The notes under the pieces were generated by a model that saw only the letters and a program-made list of their open reading frames with translations, had not been told where the DNA came from and searched no databases. 64,000 nucleotides of DNA from Ottelia alismoides (taxonomy: Eukaryota > Streptophyta > Magnoliopsida > Alismatales > Hydrocharitaceae): assembly GCA_037367405.1 (NCBI GenBank), contig JAZKJV010005764.1, forward strand, positions 186,001 through 250,000, written 5' to 3'. Shown here one piece after another: positions 10,575-23,271 of this stretch; position 1 is the first letter of the stretch, and the number at the start of each line of letters is the position of its first letter. The position numbers were made by a program, and so were the translations under genes.

Positions 10575-13500
10575 TGATGAATGTGTATTTCATCATCTTT
10601 ATTCATCTATTTTAGCTTAAAACTCTTATCAAACATCTGTAAATATCAATAAATCCTTCTTTTTATATATTTGTATTCTTTTGTAAATATTGTATTATTA
10701 TTATTATTAACCTAAGATAAATAAAGAAAGTTATAAAGGAAAATAAAGAAAAATAAATATTGTATATATGTAATAAATACATGTTGACTCTGATCCTGAG
10801 AGAAGATCAAGACTTGACATGACTGACAAGGAATAAAGTAGGGGGAGATAAGGCCTATTATAGAAAAATAAAGAAAAAAAATTAGCCATTCATGTACACT
10901 CCTTATTATCCATCACTTATACAAAATTATATATAATGTACATTATGTATATTTTGCTTCTACTATTTTATTCATCATCAAACTCACCTCAAATAAAAAT
11001 ATTTTATTTTAGAACTTGTACATAAAAATAATTATAAATATTAAAATAATTGCAAGAACATTCATTGTACAGTTTGTAAATAACAACACTTTGAAAAAGC
11101 AACAGAGCCCAACTTATCAGATCAATATATTCTCTGCAAAAACTCAAACTAAAGCAAATTAACTTCATTTATTCTAAATTAAATAAGATTTAAAGTGAAA
11201 GTGGATTCATTAAATCAGAGCTAAGCTGTAAAAAGTGGCTTTTTGGAGTGTATTGTATATTTTTCTGTATTATACATTATGTGAATTTATTCTTTTATTT
11301 ATTTTTCATGTATTTTGTACATATTGCATTTTTAAATATTTGTAATATTGTATTTGTTGTATATGGAATGCAAATAAAAATAACAAAATCAAACAGAAAT
11401 AAAATTAAATCATGTATATATTATATATGTATGACATAAATATATTGTAAATATCATTATTTATTTAATATAATAAACTATTTCATAAAAATAAAATAAA
11501 AATATGTTTGAAAACCTTAATAATTATGGTAAATTAATAAATTATTAATTTATATATTTATTTGTAAAAATAAATGATTAAAAATCAGTGTGTTGTATAT
11601 ATAGTATATATACCTATGAATAAAGGTTAATATTTACTCTAACATAATTATTTAATTTATATAAATTATTAAAAATTTACCACAAATAAGTTTATTTATT
11701 TATCAACATTTTTATATATAAATCCATTTTCTAATTTTTCTTTAATTTATTTAATATTTTCTTGTTATTTTGCCTTCTAACGAATTTGTCTTATTGGCCC
11801 AGCATTCCTATTGGTCGGACCAGGTCCGTTGACCCGGGTCAGCCTCCCGCTTCCTTCAGGTCCGCCCAACAACTCTGCTCGCTGAACATCTTTTTTCTCC
11901 TTTTCCCATTGGATCTGACCAATTTTTGCACCTGCTTCCTTCTGTGATTTTGTTGCTTGAATAAAGCTCTCACTCGCCCGTTTAATAAAATTGATCCTCG
12001 ACCTCAGTTTGCGCACTTTATGCATTTTGAATTTCATCGCACCTCAACCCCTCTCTATGCTCTTCTAGATCAAACATCGTTTCTGGATCCGTTTTCATGC
12101 GATTTTTACGCCTGAGTTTGGTTTTGGTGAGTTTAGCGGTAATAGAGCCAAGCTCCTGCAACCGGGAGAGCATGAATTCCACCTGAATTCGTGATCTATC
12201 ACATCGTCGGACCTTCATCCGAGACGTTCGAGTTTCTCTGCTTTACACCACGGATCGAAGCTATGACAATCACCCATCTACCGTAGGTTAATCTAGGTAG
12301 TTATCATTTGATTTCGTCTTTTAATTTCACATTTAATTCATGTCTTTAGTATAAATCCGATCACCTTTGTTCCAGCTCTGATATGTATCTCTCCTCTCGT
12401 CGTTCTTCATATCTGACCCTTCGATCACATTTGCCTTGACCTTCTTTGCCTTCCTCCAGCATTTGATCCCCTAGATCGCAACTAGATCTGGTTCCCTGTC
12501 TCCTTCTCGACCACCAGCCACCGGAGACTTACATGCCCTCCATTCCTATCAGTTTTCAGCTAATAAGCTGGTCCGGAGTCTTCATCTCTGAGCAATAAAA
12601 GTGCAGGGCTTTGGAGCTGTTCTGAGCTTTGGATCAAGACCTGGAAGCTCATTTGCAGCCATCGACCTCTTGGACCTCCAGATCTTTCGCCGGCGATCAT
12701 CGGACTTCAACGAGACCTTCAATCGATAGAGAGGAGTAGCTGGAACATGCAACATCCATCAGGAGGGGGATCAGGTGGAGATTGGTTGAGATATGGACGA
12801 TAAAAACTCATCTCACCGCCCATTCTTCAGAGTTCTTCCTCATTCTTCCGTAGCAGTCGGATCAAGAACAATAAGTTCCAGATTGCATCAAATCCATCGA
12901 AGCTGTCCCAAATTTTAACCGCTGATCAGAGCCATATAAATTAGAGCTGAGCCATTTGATTAACACGTGACTCGCACGCTTCCGGTGATAATTTACATCT
13001 CAAGCCCTTATAATTATTTTAATTTGTAAATAAGACCTTCTGTGGACATTTGCATGTGATCCCTTTTAATTTTGATATTTCCTATTGAGTCATGCTTAAA
13101 TTGTAACATGTACATTGCACGTTGTATTCTAGACATTTTGCAATAAAAGTCCAGTATATTTCGATTACGTTTTAGCCACTGTAAATAATTTTATCGCAAT
13201 TAATTCTGTGTCAGTGTGATTCACGTGCGTTGGCACGTGAATTTTTGGTGGTAGATTGCAACAATATCCTTGGCTTTTACTATTGGTTATTAGATTAGTC
13301 CTGTAACTATGTTTTATTACATTTTAGTCCATGTTCATCTGTATAGCTAATTGCATTGAAAATCCCCTAAAATTTTATATAAGATAATGTTAATAACATC
13401 CATTAACAATAATTTTTGTTTTGCAAAATAATTTGTTTTACTATTTTCAAAAAATCAAAAACACTAGATTTGTGATGTTTGCTTTTTTAATTAATAAAAA

Positions 13501-14180
13501 TTTGAAAACATTTGGAAAAAAATCTAAAAAAATCCAAGTTGTGTGTTTGTTTTGTTTTGTTTTCTGTATAAATTTCATTTTCAAATTCTTTTATAAATAC
13601 CAAAAAATACAAAATACAAAAAATACTAAAAAATTAATATAAAATCACAGAAATTTCATAAAATACGTAAAATAGCTTTTATTAAAGCTTGAAAAACCTT
13701 CTTTCTGTTTGTCTATATTTTCTTATTTACATTTATTTCTATTTTTTAAAATCCACAAACATCTCATTGATTTTTGTTTGCTTTATTTTATATTTATAAA
13801 AATCTAAAAATCATTAAAAAATTATAATATAGTAAAAATATCACAAACACAAAAGAAATATTGTTTAATTTTTCTGGATATTTTTACCATATTTTAAAAA
13901 TGCAAAAATAAAGTGTTTTCCTTATTTCTTTATATTCTTTTTCATTTGTTTTGTTTTGAAATTTTAAAAAATTGTAAAATTAAAAATTGCTAAAAAGTTA
14001 ACAATCAGAAAACATTAGAAAATATAAAAAAATAAAATTCTATAAAAATATAAAAAGATAAAAATCCCATAAAAACACCAAGATTTAAAAAAGAAAAGAT
14101 TCATTTTTATTCTTTGATTTCTCATTGATTAATAACTTTCAGGATTTGTTACCTCCACGAATTTGATCTTGTACGCTATA
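10575..14180 (+). mobile_element. Long LTR-like unit B, direct neighbour of unit A
   Basis: The start TGATGAATGTGTATTTCATC follows about 20 bp after unit A. Colinear matches to A run along its length: the tract near 10760 with CATGTTGACTCTGATCC, the block TCAGAGCTAAGCTGTAAAAA at about 11214, the TTGACCCGGGTCAGC core at 11829, a degenerate TATA (CTCTCTATGC, about 12056), a CTAGGTAG block at about 12293 and the AGGATTTGTTACCTCC end near 14141. A and B together are a head-to-tail pair without a coding interior. ORFs inside are shadows of low-complexity DNA. Confidence 0.55.
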
Positions 14181-14392
14181 CATGTAAATAAATAGCAAAT
14201 TTCTCTCGCTTACATTTGTTTGATTTATTTCTACTTGGGAAAAAATAATTTTATTTGAGGGATATTTAAGATTACATTGACACCTTTATTCTCTAACTAA
14301 ATAAAATCCCTGAATTTCTCGATAAAACATATACATGGTCATGTTGCTCCATACACTCTTACAATCATCCAATATTGCTCCATACTCTCTTG
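14181..14392. other. Junction between units B and E
   Basis: About 210 bp with CCATACACTC and CCATACTCTC motifs that resemble the CCATAYACTC block just upstream of units B and C. It may be the 3' tail of the preceding unit. No gene. Confidence 0.3.
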
Positions 14393-17300
14393 TGATGAAC
14401 CTCTGATTCAACATGCTAAAATTGGTCAATTAATATATGTTCTCCAAAATCCATATGTATTTAATAATTAATATAGCATCATTAGCATTCATACATATGT
14501 AAATAATATTCGTATTTCATCATGCATAGTTGCGTAAAATAACGTAACCAAAAATCCAAGTGTAAATTGTTCTGAAAAGATGCTAACTCCCCTTATTTTT
14601 AGTTGATTTGTCCTAACTCCGATTGACCTAAAACCACCTTCATTGTATATATATTGCTAACAATAAAAAAAATGAAAAAATTGCTAACTCAAATAAATAA
14701 CAAATAAAGCCAAAATCTAATTTCACATTAGACGGACTAAAACGTGCATATATTCCTCATACAATATCCGAATTTGGTCTACTCACTTTTAGAGTACCCC
14801 ATTTTCAAACACCTTCAAAATAAGACCAATTTCATAAAATTCAGAACTCATATGTAAAAGTTGAGTTTTGGGCCTTTTTTGCGCGTTTTATCTTTTTGCT
14901 ATTTGACCTGACTTCTATGTACATAATTAACCTTTTTATTTTATTTATTTTTCATTTATGTTTTTTGAAGAAAGTTTTATCAAGATGTATAAAAATCCAA
15001 ATATAGATCAAGACTGAAATCAAAGAAACTGACAGTGTCTGAGTGTCCTGTATAAGTCCGTGCAAAAATCCTGTGTTTCATACTTCTATTTTATTTCCCT
15101 ATTTTCTTATTTATTAAAAATCTAAAGAATAGACTAATACGTAATTAAGTATCTTTTATCTTATCATATTTTTTCTATAATCTTTATCCTCTTTTAAAAA
15201 TACAAAAAAAATTCAAAACTCCAAAAAAATCGATTTTCTGTACACATTGAGACCACCAAAAATACCACTCTATACAGATGACCTCTTTTGCTCTTGATTC
15301 CTTCATAAAAGTTATAGATCTCGTCGAGATGAACAACTTTTGTGAAGGATTTTGAAATTTTTTGGGGTGACACGTGGCAGCCCCTGGACGTGCCACGTGG
15401 CACCACACTCCATCTTTCTCTCCCCTCACTTCTCTCTCTCTCTCTCTCTCTCTCCACCGTCAGGTCATGTGCAGAGCACGTGACCTGACCCCCTCTCTCC
15501 CTCTCTCTCCCTGATCACGTACGGAGCACGTGACCTCCTCCCCCCTCCCCTTCCCAGCAACGTCTGTCGCCTTATTTCTACCCCCTCCCCTTCCAGGTAT
15601 AAACCTCTTCTCATCTCTGTTTTTCTTCCTCGATCTAGTCACTACCAATCAACCAACTCCAAACCGCTCGATCATCTCCGATCTCCCTTTCCACCGTACA
15701 CCACCTTCGAGCTTCCTCTACCCCCGCCTCTGTGCAACACCCTTCCAGACCCTCGGGGCTCGTGTTCCTCCACCCTTGCATCTTCCTTCGATTACATCAC
15801 CGCACCTCCTCAGCTCCGACCACAGCTCCACAAGCACGCCTCCGCCTGGAGCTGCGACCTCCGCGCTCTCCAAGTTCTGCTTCAGCCTCTGCCATTGAGC
15901 TCCTCCGGTCGTGTGTCGACCGTTCGAGCTCCGTCTCGCCAGCAGCACCCCGCCTTGGGCAGTGATCGACTCGATCGCCATCGATTGCCGATGTAGTTGC
16001 TCCCGGACCCTTGCTCATCTCGCACTCTCCACCGACCGGCTCCGCTCGTCCGCCTACACCAACCCTGGGCATGTGTCGCCTAAGGTCGGTCGAACTCTCG
16101 CACCTCAATCGCCACTTACCGTTGTTGCCCTCCACCCCGCAGTCCTAGATCTCCACCGCTCATCCACCGTTAGATCAGGGGATGCCCTTGATCCAACGGT
16201 CTGCAAACCCCCATGTGTCCCCTCCTCGAGCCTCGACCCCAACCTCGAGGCTCGGGCAGACGGAACCTCAGGCGAGCTCTCCCTAGCCGCAACACGTAGG
16301 CTCGAAATGCCCTAGCCTCTACCTTCTCCCGAACCTCCAGGCGCACGTGCAATGTATGTGCGTAGGGGGTAAATTGTGTCCACACCCCTCGGCTTTCAGA
16401 AAATTGTGAATAGCTTCCCCGTCAGCATAGTCACGTGCATCACACGTGCGTTGGTGGGAAAATTGCATAAAAATCCCTTTAGCTTCTACTATTAGCAGAT
16501 AAGTCCCTCCGGGGACCACTTTGAAGGAAAGCTTTATTTGTAGTTACATTTTAGTCCCTAATAGTTCATTTTAGCATATCTTCTCCATCTGAACTCTGAT
16601 TTTCATGCATAATATGTCATTTTGAAGGTATTTCTTTGATCTATCGTATTCTATACTTTGTGGACTAATTAGAGTACATTTTATGATAATTATTATTTAT
16701 TGAACCCCTGGATATATGTAGGCTGATTTCTGACATTTTATGCATTATTTTATTGAGAAAATTTAACGATATAATTTGCACGATCCTGGTTGAGGAATTT
16801 AAATTGATCAATCCTCTCATGATTATTGACGATCATTCTTTGAGGATTTAATTTATGCAGTCGACTCGAGTAAGGAGATTTTATCTGAGTAATTCTCTTT
16901 GACAATTGATCTTACCCTTTGAGAATTAATTTTTGCAGAGGCATGTTCATGGCAAAATAACTGATTTATTCCCTTGTTAATTGAGATCATTATTGAAGGA
17001 ATAAATCTTAGGGGATTTGGAGATCAATTATCCTGAAAAATCTCATTGTCTCTTTATTCGCAGTGTAATTTAGCCAGTAATTGATCTTATACCATGCACC
17101 TTGGGTTTTATCTTGATAAATATCTCTTGAAATTATTCGATCTGTGATAGTTTTTTAGGATTAATTGATCAATTTATTCGAGGACTAGATTTTATAAATC
17201 ACATATCATGCGCTCCATTATTCCCTATGTTTACCTTCGTTAACTTCACATTGCATCTTCATCTTCACATTTATATTTATTTTCTGACATAGAAATTAAT

Positions 17301-17669
17301 CGAATATTTAATTAATTATTTAATTTAATTTAAAACCACACAACTATAAATCACGGTTCCATGTGTTTGACCTTGGTATACCTGCCAAGTAAAAATATCC
17401 CACAACATTCAAAGTTTGTGTTTTTTGTTAAATCGAAGATCGTCTCCTATGCTACAATTTTAGACAATTAAAGAGGTTGTTTTCGAGTTGATCGTCTTGC
17501 ACACCCACATGCATACCCATATTCATCACTTGCAATCATTCCCACATTGCTTCATACACTCATACACACACATGCATACCCATATTCCTCATACACTTGA
17601 ATACATGCCCATACCCCTACATATACTCTTATATACATGCCCACATTACTCCATACACTCATATGTACC
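14393..17669 (+). mobile_element. Long LTR-like unit E (diverged)
   Basis: The probable start TGATGAACCTCTGATTCAAC is a diverged version of the unit start. The block TCAGAACTCATATGTAAAAG at about 14845 matches the U3 block of A, B and C. A GC-rich core (15360-16330) carries a TATAAAC box at 15598. Downstream, GGTGGGAAAATTGCATAAAA at about 16452 and CTTCTACTATTAGC match B. Beyond 16.6 kb the similarity fades. The tail (17488-17669) holds ~70-bp degenerate repeats (CATGCATACCCATATTC). Long ORFs in the core are GC-rich shadows in several frames; none resembles a protein. Confidence 0.45.
15361..15610 (+). promoter_or_regulatory. Putative promoter of unit E with clustered CACGTG boxes
   Basis: Before TATAAAC at 15598 lie GACACGTGGCAG (about 15369) and GTGCCACGTGGCACC (about 15390), both G-box/ABRE-type cores, then GAGCACGTGACCT twice (about 15475 and 15525) within a ~45-bp duplication. 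A (TC)n tract at 15429-15453 sits between them. In plants CACGTGGC is bound by bZIP/bHLH factors, often in ABA or stress responses. Function here is inferred from motif density only. Confidence 0.4.
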
Positions 17670-19395
17670 TGATGAATCGTGATTCATCTCCTTTATTTTT
17701 TCATTTTATCAAAAATCATTAGTATAATACATGTAAATATTAACTAATTCTCATAAATTAACATACTAACTCCATTAGTTAATATTACATGTTTAATACT
17801 TATTTAATCTGAAATAAAAGAATAAAAAGAAAAAGGAAAAAAAAGAAAGAAGTGCATGAATATGTAAATATGTACATACTGATCCTGACCCCGAGACCAA
17901 GTCAATATTGACTTGGTTGACAAGATAAATAAGTAAGGGGAATAAAATATTATAATCTAAAAAATATCAAAAAAATATAAATCACAAGTGTATATATATA
18001 CATTATTCACCTTGTATATATATTTATTTATTTTATTTATCATTAAAATAAACTCAAAATAAAATATTTCTTCATCAACAGTGTTTATAATAATATATAG
18101 GAATTTATAAAAAAATATAAAAAAATATTACATATATATATATACCGCGGTAAGCTAAAAAAAGCCGTAAAATAAGAATTCAAAGTTAAATATCTACTCC
18201 GTATGAAGTCGAATCTCGCCAAACTCACTTTCATTATGTTTAGAATTAAGTTATCTTTAAAATGAAATGATTTCGATGAAATCAAATTTAAGATGCAAAA
18301 GCTGACTTTTTAGGGCACCATGATATATGTATAACAGTTTATTATTTCTTTATTATTCTATTCTTTATATTTTTTCCATTATCTATATTTTACTACATTC
18401 CTTATATTTTATAATAGTTATATAAGATAAAAATAAAAATTATAAAAGTTTAAAATAACTATAAATAAATAAATATACTTATTATATATGTATATTATAA
18501 CTATATTGTGCATATTACTATTTAAGCTATTTAAATAACCTTATTAAGGTAAAATAAAAATATATTTATAATTTTATTTTATATATAAAATTAAATATCT
18601 TATATGTAAAATTAATTAATTAAAAAATAATAAATTAATGTATATATAAACCTATAAATTATCATATGTATATTATTTAATAATTAAAATACCTTATTTA
18701 ATTTATTAAAATTCATAATATTTGTTTAATTATGTACAACTTTTATTTATATTATTTATTTTTGTATAAATTAGTTTACTATTTATTAATTTACATTGTA
18801 TTTTATATAATGTATATAGATCTTTTGCCTTATTTATTTTCTGGCATGTAGTGCCTTGTGCCATGTGGCACCCTTCTATTGGCCATGACAAGGCATTTGA
18901 CTCAGTCCAAATCCTTCTTCCCCTTCTTCTTCTTCTTCTTCTCTTATTATTATTCTTCTTCCAGTGTCTCCTCCTCCTCCTCCTCCTCCTTCCCTCACCT
19001 CCAACCACTTGATATGAACCTAACAAACTCTGAGCCACCAACCACCTTGTCATCTGCCTTCTCAATCTGTCCACCTCTCCTATAAAGCCAACCCAACTTC
19101 CAAGCTTCTTCCTCATTCGCCATTTTCTTTGATTTCTCCCAATGATCTCCGGTCAGAGTTAGGAAGGTGACAACTTCCGCGTCCGTCAAGCGAGCGAGAG
19201 AGAGAGAGAGAGAGAAAGAGTTGAGAGGAGAGATCACCATCACTAGTGAAAGGCTTTGTAAAGACTTGAACCTGGTGGTCTCTTGGATCCTATATCATAT
19301 CCGACTCGTTAAGAGGAAACCAACAGAATTTATTTCGTGTGAATCGGACTTCGTTTCGATTTGTTATGATTTTTGGACGAAAGAGAAGTAAGGAA
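17670..19395 (+). mobile_element. Long LTR-like unit C (5' half), truncated or interrupted
   Basis: It starts TGATGAATCGTGATTCATC. The tract at about 17880 (TGATCCTGACCCCGAG, TTGACTTGGTTGACAAG) and the block TCAAATTTAAGATGCAAAAG at about 18281 match the other units. TATAAAGCC at 19081 is 1411 bp from the start. The core has (TTC)n/(CTC)n tracts at 18910-18990 and a (GA)n tract at 19195-19216. After about 19.39 kb no similarity to the 3' halves of A or B is visible, so the Ty3/gypsy LTR downstream either interrupts C or forms one longer LTR with it. Confidence 0.45.
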
Positions 19396-21632
19396 GTTTG
19401 AGACGTCATTAACTCTTAATGACCATCATTAAGACTAACTAAATACGATTAAAGAAATTAATGATGGATTGAAAATCGTTATGACTATTAGCGAACAGTA
19501 ATCAATAGTTAACAAAAGATAAGCGTATGCTGTAAAAGTTAAATCGTGATTAGTGAAAGTTAATCATGATTAGAGAATCTAGAAATCTATGGAATGTTCT
19601 AACTTAAGCCCTAAGTTGCGGATAAGTTTTGGCCAAAACCATGGGCCGCCAACCGCGGTTAAGGTCTAAACCATGGTTAGCGGTTTTCTGGAGCCTATAA
19701 ATACCCCCTATACCCATTCATTCTCTACGATTTCCACTACAACCACCACCCAAAGGGCTAGGGTCGAGAGGTCAGGAGGAGGAGTAGGAGGCGAGGAAGG
19801 AGTGTTAGCGAAGCGCTGCCGGGAGAACGAGGAGGAAGAAGGTACGATTCTCTCTTAGTTTGCTTCGTGAATTAGGTTTTCGATTCATGTTCAGTTCCTT
19901 TTCTGTTTTTTCTTTCGGTGATTTTATTAGGGGAAACTCTGCTGAACTTTTTTATAGAAATATATCCTAATATAAGGGAAAACTCTGCCGAAATTTTCCT
20001 AGAAATATCACCCCGTATAAGGGAAAACTCTGCCGAAATTTTCCTACAAATATCACCCCGTATAAGGGGAAGCTCTACCGAAATTTCAAGAGAAAATATG
20101 TTCTTCGCGTTCTTCGTGCGTTCTTCACATTCTCCGTGTTCTTCATTCGTTCTTCACGTTCTTAGCACGTTCTTAGCATTTTGATATGAAAATGAAATTC
20201 GATTGTTTCAGGAGCCTTAAATCGTCATTTCTGAAAACGAAACACAATAAAGCACTGCATGCGTGAGGGAGAGCTCGATTAGGTAACGAAATCCTTCCTT
20301 TTGTTGTTGGGTTTTCATATGAGATTATTGAAATTCCCGATTTTACGTTCTTCACTATAAAGAACCTTAATTTGGCTATCTTTGAGAAAGTATGAAAAGT
20401 TGCTTTATGATTCCCACCAAAATAAGGTTTAAGCATCGAATGGATGTAGTGGTTTGGAAAGTTTGGGTTTGGAAGTTAAAAGGAGCATAAATTGAGATAA
20501 AAATATATGAATTAATATATGTGTAAGTATATACTCAGTATTTATTGTTACGCTAATCTAAGGCCTAGCAAAGGAATTACATCATGGGAATTGATGTGTT
20601 TTGAGTTGGATCCTGAAAAGGATCGTGTGCCACGTTAAGGATGACTGGGAGTAGAACTACATGTCGGGCATGCAACCTATAGGTTTGTCGGAAGGAACCC
20701 GTATTGGCGTTTCCCTACCTAGGTGGTATATGGTTGCCCTGTTATGATAAGTGCGCATGAAATGAATTATTTGCAATGCGTAGTATCGGGAGCCAATATC
20801 TTCAGGTTGAATGACGGAAGATGTCGTCGTGCCATGTGGAGGCACGGGTGGTTGGATAGCGGTTAGGTCACGATAACATGTATTTAAAGCTGCTAGGTTA
20901 TATGATTAAATGTTAGCCTGAGGTTTAAGCAATCAAGTCCTCGAGGACGGTGTGCTCCTTTGTTGGCTAGGCTGAGGGTTTGAGATCCTAATTAATAAAA
21001 GAAAAGGAAATTATCATGGTAGTATTGGAGGATTGGTTGAGGCGACGTGCGGCGGCATAAGCTTACCAAGATCAAGGCAATCTCCAATCCCGGAGTGTCC
21101 ACAGCTTCCTAGTCCATATAGTGGTGAGGTAATTCCCTAGACTAATCCCTGACGTAGAATAGAAAGGAATATGACTTAAATTAATGTGAAGGAATGAAAC
21201 TTTTTGTGATAACAAGTTTTGGAAAATTACACAATTTGTTTGATTTTCTCTTCTTCGTTATTTAGCATTCGCTGATAATCCTATGATTTATGGAAAACCC
21301 AAAAGGTGTCGGTGAGCCATCGCAAGGACTTTAGTAATCCAGCCAATTTACCTAAGTAGACATCCAGCCAGCCACAATAGCTTTTCTTTGTAAGGTAGTT
21401 AGTAATCTTTCTTTGTATTTCCTTCCAGCTGATGTACATGTAATGATTGTAGTGGGACAATGAATCATGTGAACTGTATTTTGTGAATGGAAAAGTGTTG
21501 AAATACTTCTTTCTGAGTATTTTACCTGCAGTCTGTTTCTGAATGTTAGTTGTGATTGTTGAATAAATTATTGATGAGTTACCCGATCCGGATATGGGAG
21601 GATTCGGCGGCCTGGGAATCGAAGTCGTGACA
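19396..21632 (+). mobile_element. 5' LTR region of a Ty3/gypsy element (3' end defined)
   Basis: The 3' border is the CA at 21631-21632 directly before a tRNA-Met-type primer-binding site. A strong TATA box (TATAAATACCC) lies at 19696. The leader contains three ~50-bp tandem repeats at about 19927-20085 (core AACTCTGCCGAAATTTTCCT) and a GTTCTTCRY-rich stretch at 20100-20178. The 5' border is unclear: it could lie near 19.4 kb, or the LTR could start at 17670 with unit C. No matching 3' LTR is present. Confidence 0.55.
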
Positions 21633-21635
21633 ATT

Positions 21636-21646
21636 TGGTATCAGAG
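21636..21646 (+). promoter_or_regulatory. Retrotransposon primer-binding site (tRNA-iMet type)
   Basis: TGGTATCAGAG is the usual plant PBS complementary to the 3' end of initiator tRNA-Met. It sits 4 bases after the LTR end (GTGACA at 21627-21632), the normal spacing. Confidence 0.85.
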
Positions 21647-21831
21647 TCCGCTTACTCCGGTAATTTACTCAGTAATTGATGACTATGAGAGGTATTCAGA
21701 AACTAAGGTATTCGTACGATCCTTTGATCTTAATAAGTGATTGCATCACCATTCACAAGTCATTGTCCCTTATGTACATCATGCTGAAACGTATAGGACA
21801 TTACCTTTGGCCTTGACTCATCCCAGGATCA

Positions 21832-21961
21832 TGGCAGACCAAGATGTTTCTAGGCAATTAGCGTCTATGATGGTGATGCTCCATGAGATGGAGCAAAGGT
21901 AGCATGCATTAGAGCAGAGACTCAATGCCACAATGAGCGATCAAAGTCATCTAGACATGTG
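21832..21961 (+). pseudogene. Ty3/gypsy gag N-terminus remnant
   Basis: An ATG about 190 bp after the PBS opens MADQDVSRQLASMMVMLHEM, then a TAG, and the same frame continues for ~20 residues before another stop. Position and hydrophilic/helical character fit a gypsy gag start. The rest of gag is deleted or unreadable before the protease region. Confidence 0.45.
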
Positions 21962-22229
21962 AATGCTATAGCTAAGGGTTATATTGATTCTTCCTAGAAG
22001 GAATCTAGTTACGTAACTCGAGTAGACCCTACTCCTATCGGAGGAGCCATATAGGACACCCTCCTTAGGCAAAAAAAAATCTTGAATCCTACCATAAAAA
22101 TAAGATTTCGATAGAAGTACAAAATAATTATTTGATTAAAGGAAAAGGAGGTAAAGTACTCATAATCCAAGAGATCTTAGATGACTGCGTGATATAGATT
22201 ATAGGACATCATTTACCCAACTTCTTTAC

Positions 22230-23271
22230 TACTTATTGAAAATGAATTATTTTGGTCTCATCATGGGGATGGATTGGCTAGAAAGGCATCATGCATGCCT
22301 TGATTGTTTCTAGAAGTCAGTAACTTTTCACATTCCTAACTCGATAGAGTTTCAGTTTATTGGAAAGGCATCCGGTGATGATGTCAAATACATCTCTACT
22401 CTAAAGGCTCAACAACTGTTAGAACAAGGGTGTCAAGGCTATTTAGCTTACGTAAATACTACATCGGGTCAGACAGAATGATGGAAGATATACCTATAGT
22501 GTGCGAGTTTTGTATTTCTAGAGGAACTACCTGGATTACCACCTGAGCGAGAGATTGAATTTGAAATCTTTCTCCTACCTGATACTCAGCCTATCTCTAT
22601 TCCTCCATATAGGATGGCACCGGCGGAGTTACATGAGTTAAAGGTGCAATTACAAGAACTCTTAGACAAAGGCTTCATTCATTCTAGTACTTCACCATGG
22701 AGTGCACCTATTTTGTTTGTAAGGAAGAATGATGGGTCGATGCGGTTGTGCATTGACTATAGACAACTAAACAAGAGGGCAATAACGAATAAATATCCTC
22801 TACCAAGAATAGATGATCTCTTTGACTAGTTACAGGGTTCGACTTTGTATTCCAAGATTGATTTAAGATCTGGATATCATCAGTTGAAAATTAAAGATAC
22901 GTATATTCCAAGATAGCTTTTCGAACTAGATACATGCATTATGAATTCTTAGTTATGCCTTTTGGACTGACAAATGCCCCAACAGCCTTCATAGATTTCA
23001 TGAATAGAGTATTCAAGGAGTTCGTAGACCACTTTGTAGTAGCTTTTGTTGATGATGTGCTTATTTACTCCAAGGATAAGTACCAACATGAACACCATCT
23101 CAGGCAGGCACTCGAAATACTATGGAAGAACAATCTGTATGCTAAATATAACAAATGTGACTTCTGGTTGATTGAAGCATTCTTCTTAGGTCATGTTATT
23201 TCAGAGGCAGGTATATCAGTTGATCCAGCAAAGGTTAGTGCGGTGATAAGTAAGGACCCCGTCAATTTGTA
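22230..23271 (+). pseudogene. Ty3/gypsy pol remnant (protease end plus reverse transcriptase)
   Basis: The region begins with DLIMGMDWLERHHACLDC, the C-terminal part of the retropepsin-like domain (GMDWL). RT follows: [10 protein letters not shown], the palm motif [10 protein letters not shown] (22740-22780), SKIDLRSGYHQ (about 22852), [12 protein letters not shown] (about 22945) and the catalytic [11 protein letters not shown] (about 23045). The order and GMDWL/FVDD forms fit a plant chromovirus-type Ty3/gypsy. Stops and frameshifts at about 22220-22560, 22829 and 22910 make it non-functional. Homology stops abruptly at about 23271 after [10 protein letters not shown]; RNase H, integrase and the 3' LTR are missing, cut off by unit G. 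Confidence 0.9.

Noticed and set aside
15530..16519. Several overlapping ORFs of 66-134 residues on both strands
   Set aside because: GC-rich core of unit E with open frames in all phases. Translations are Ser/Pro/Arg-biased with no domain, so they are composition shadows.
17488..17669. 64-residue His/Thr-rich ORF
   Set aside because: Arises from CATACCCATA/CACTCATAC short repeats at the end of unit E.
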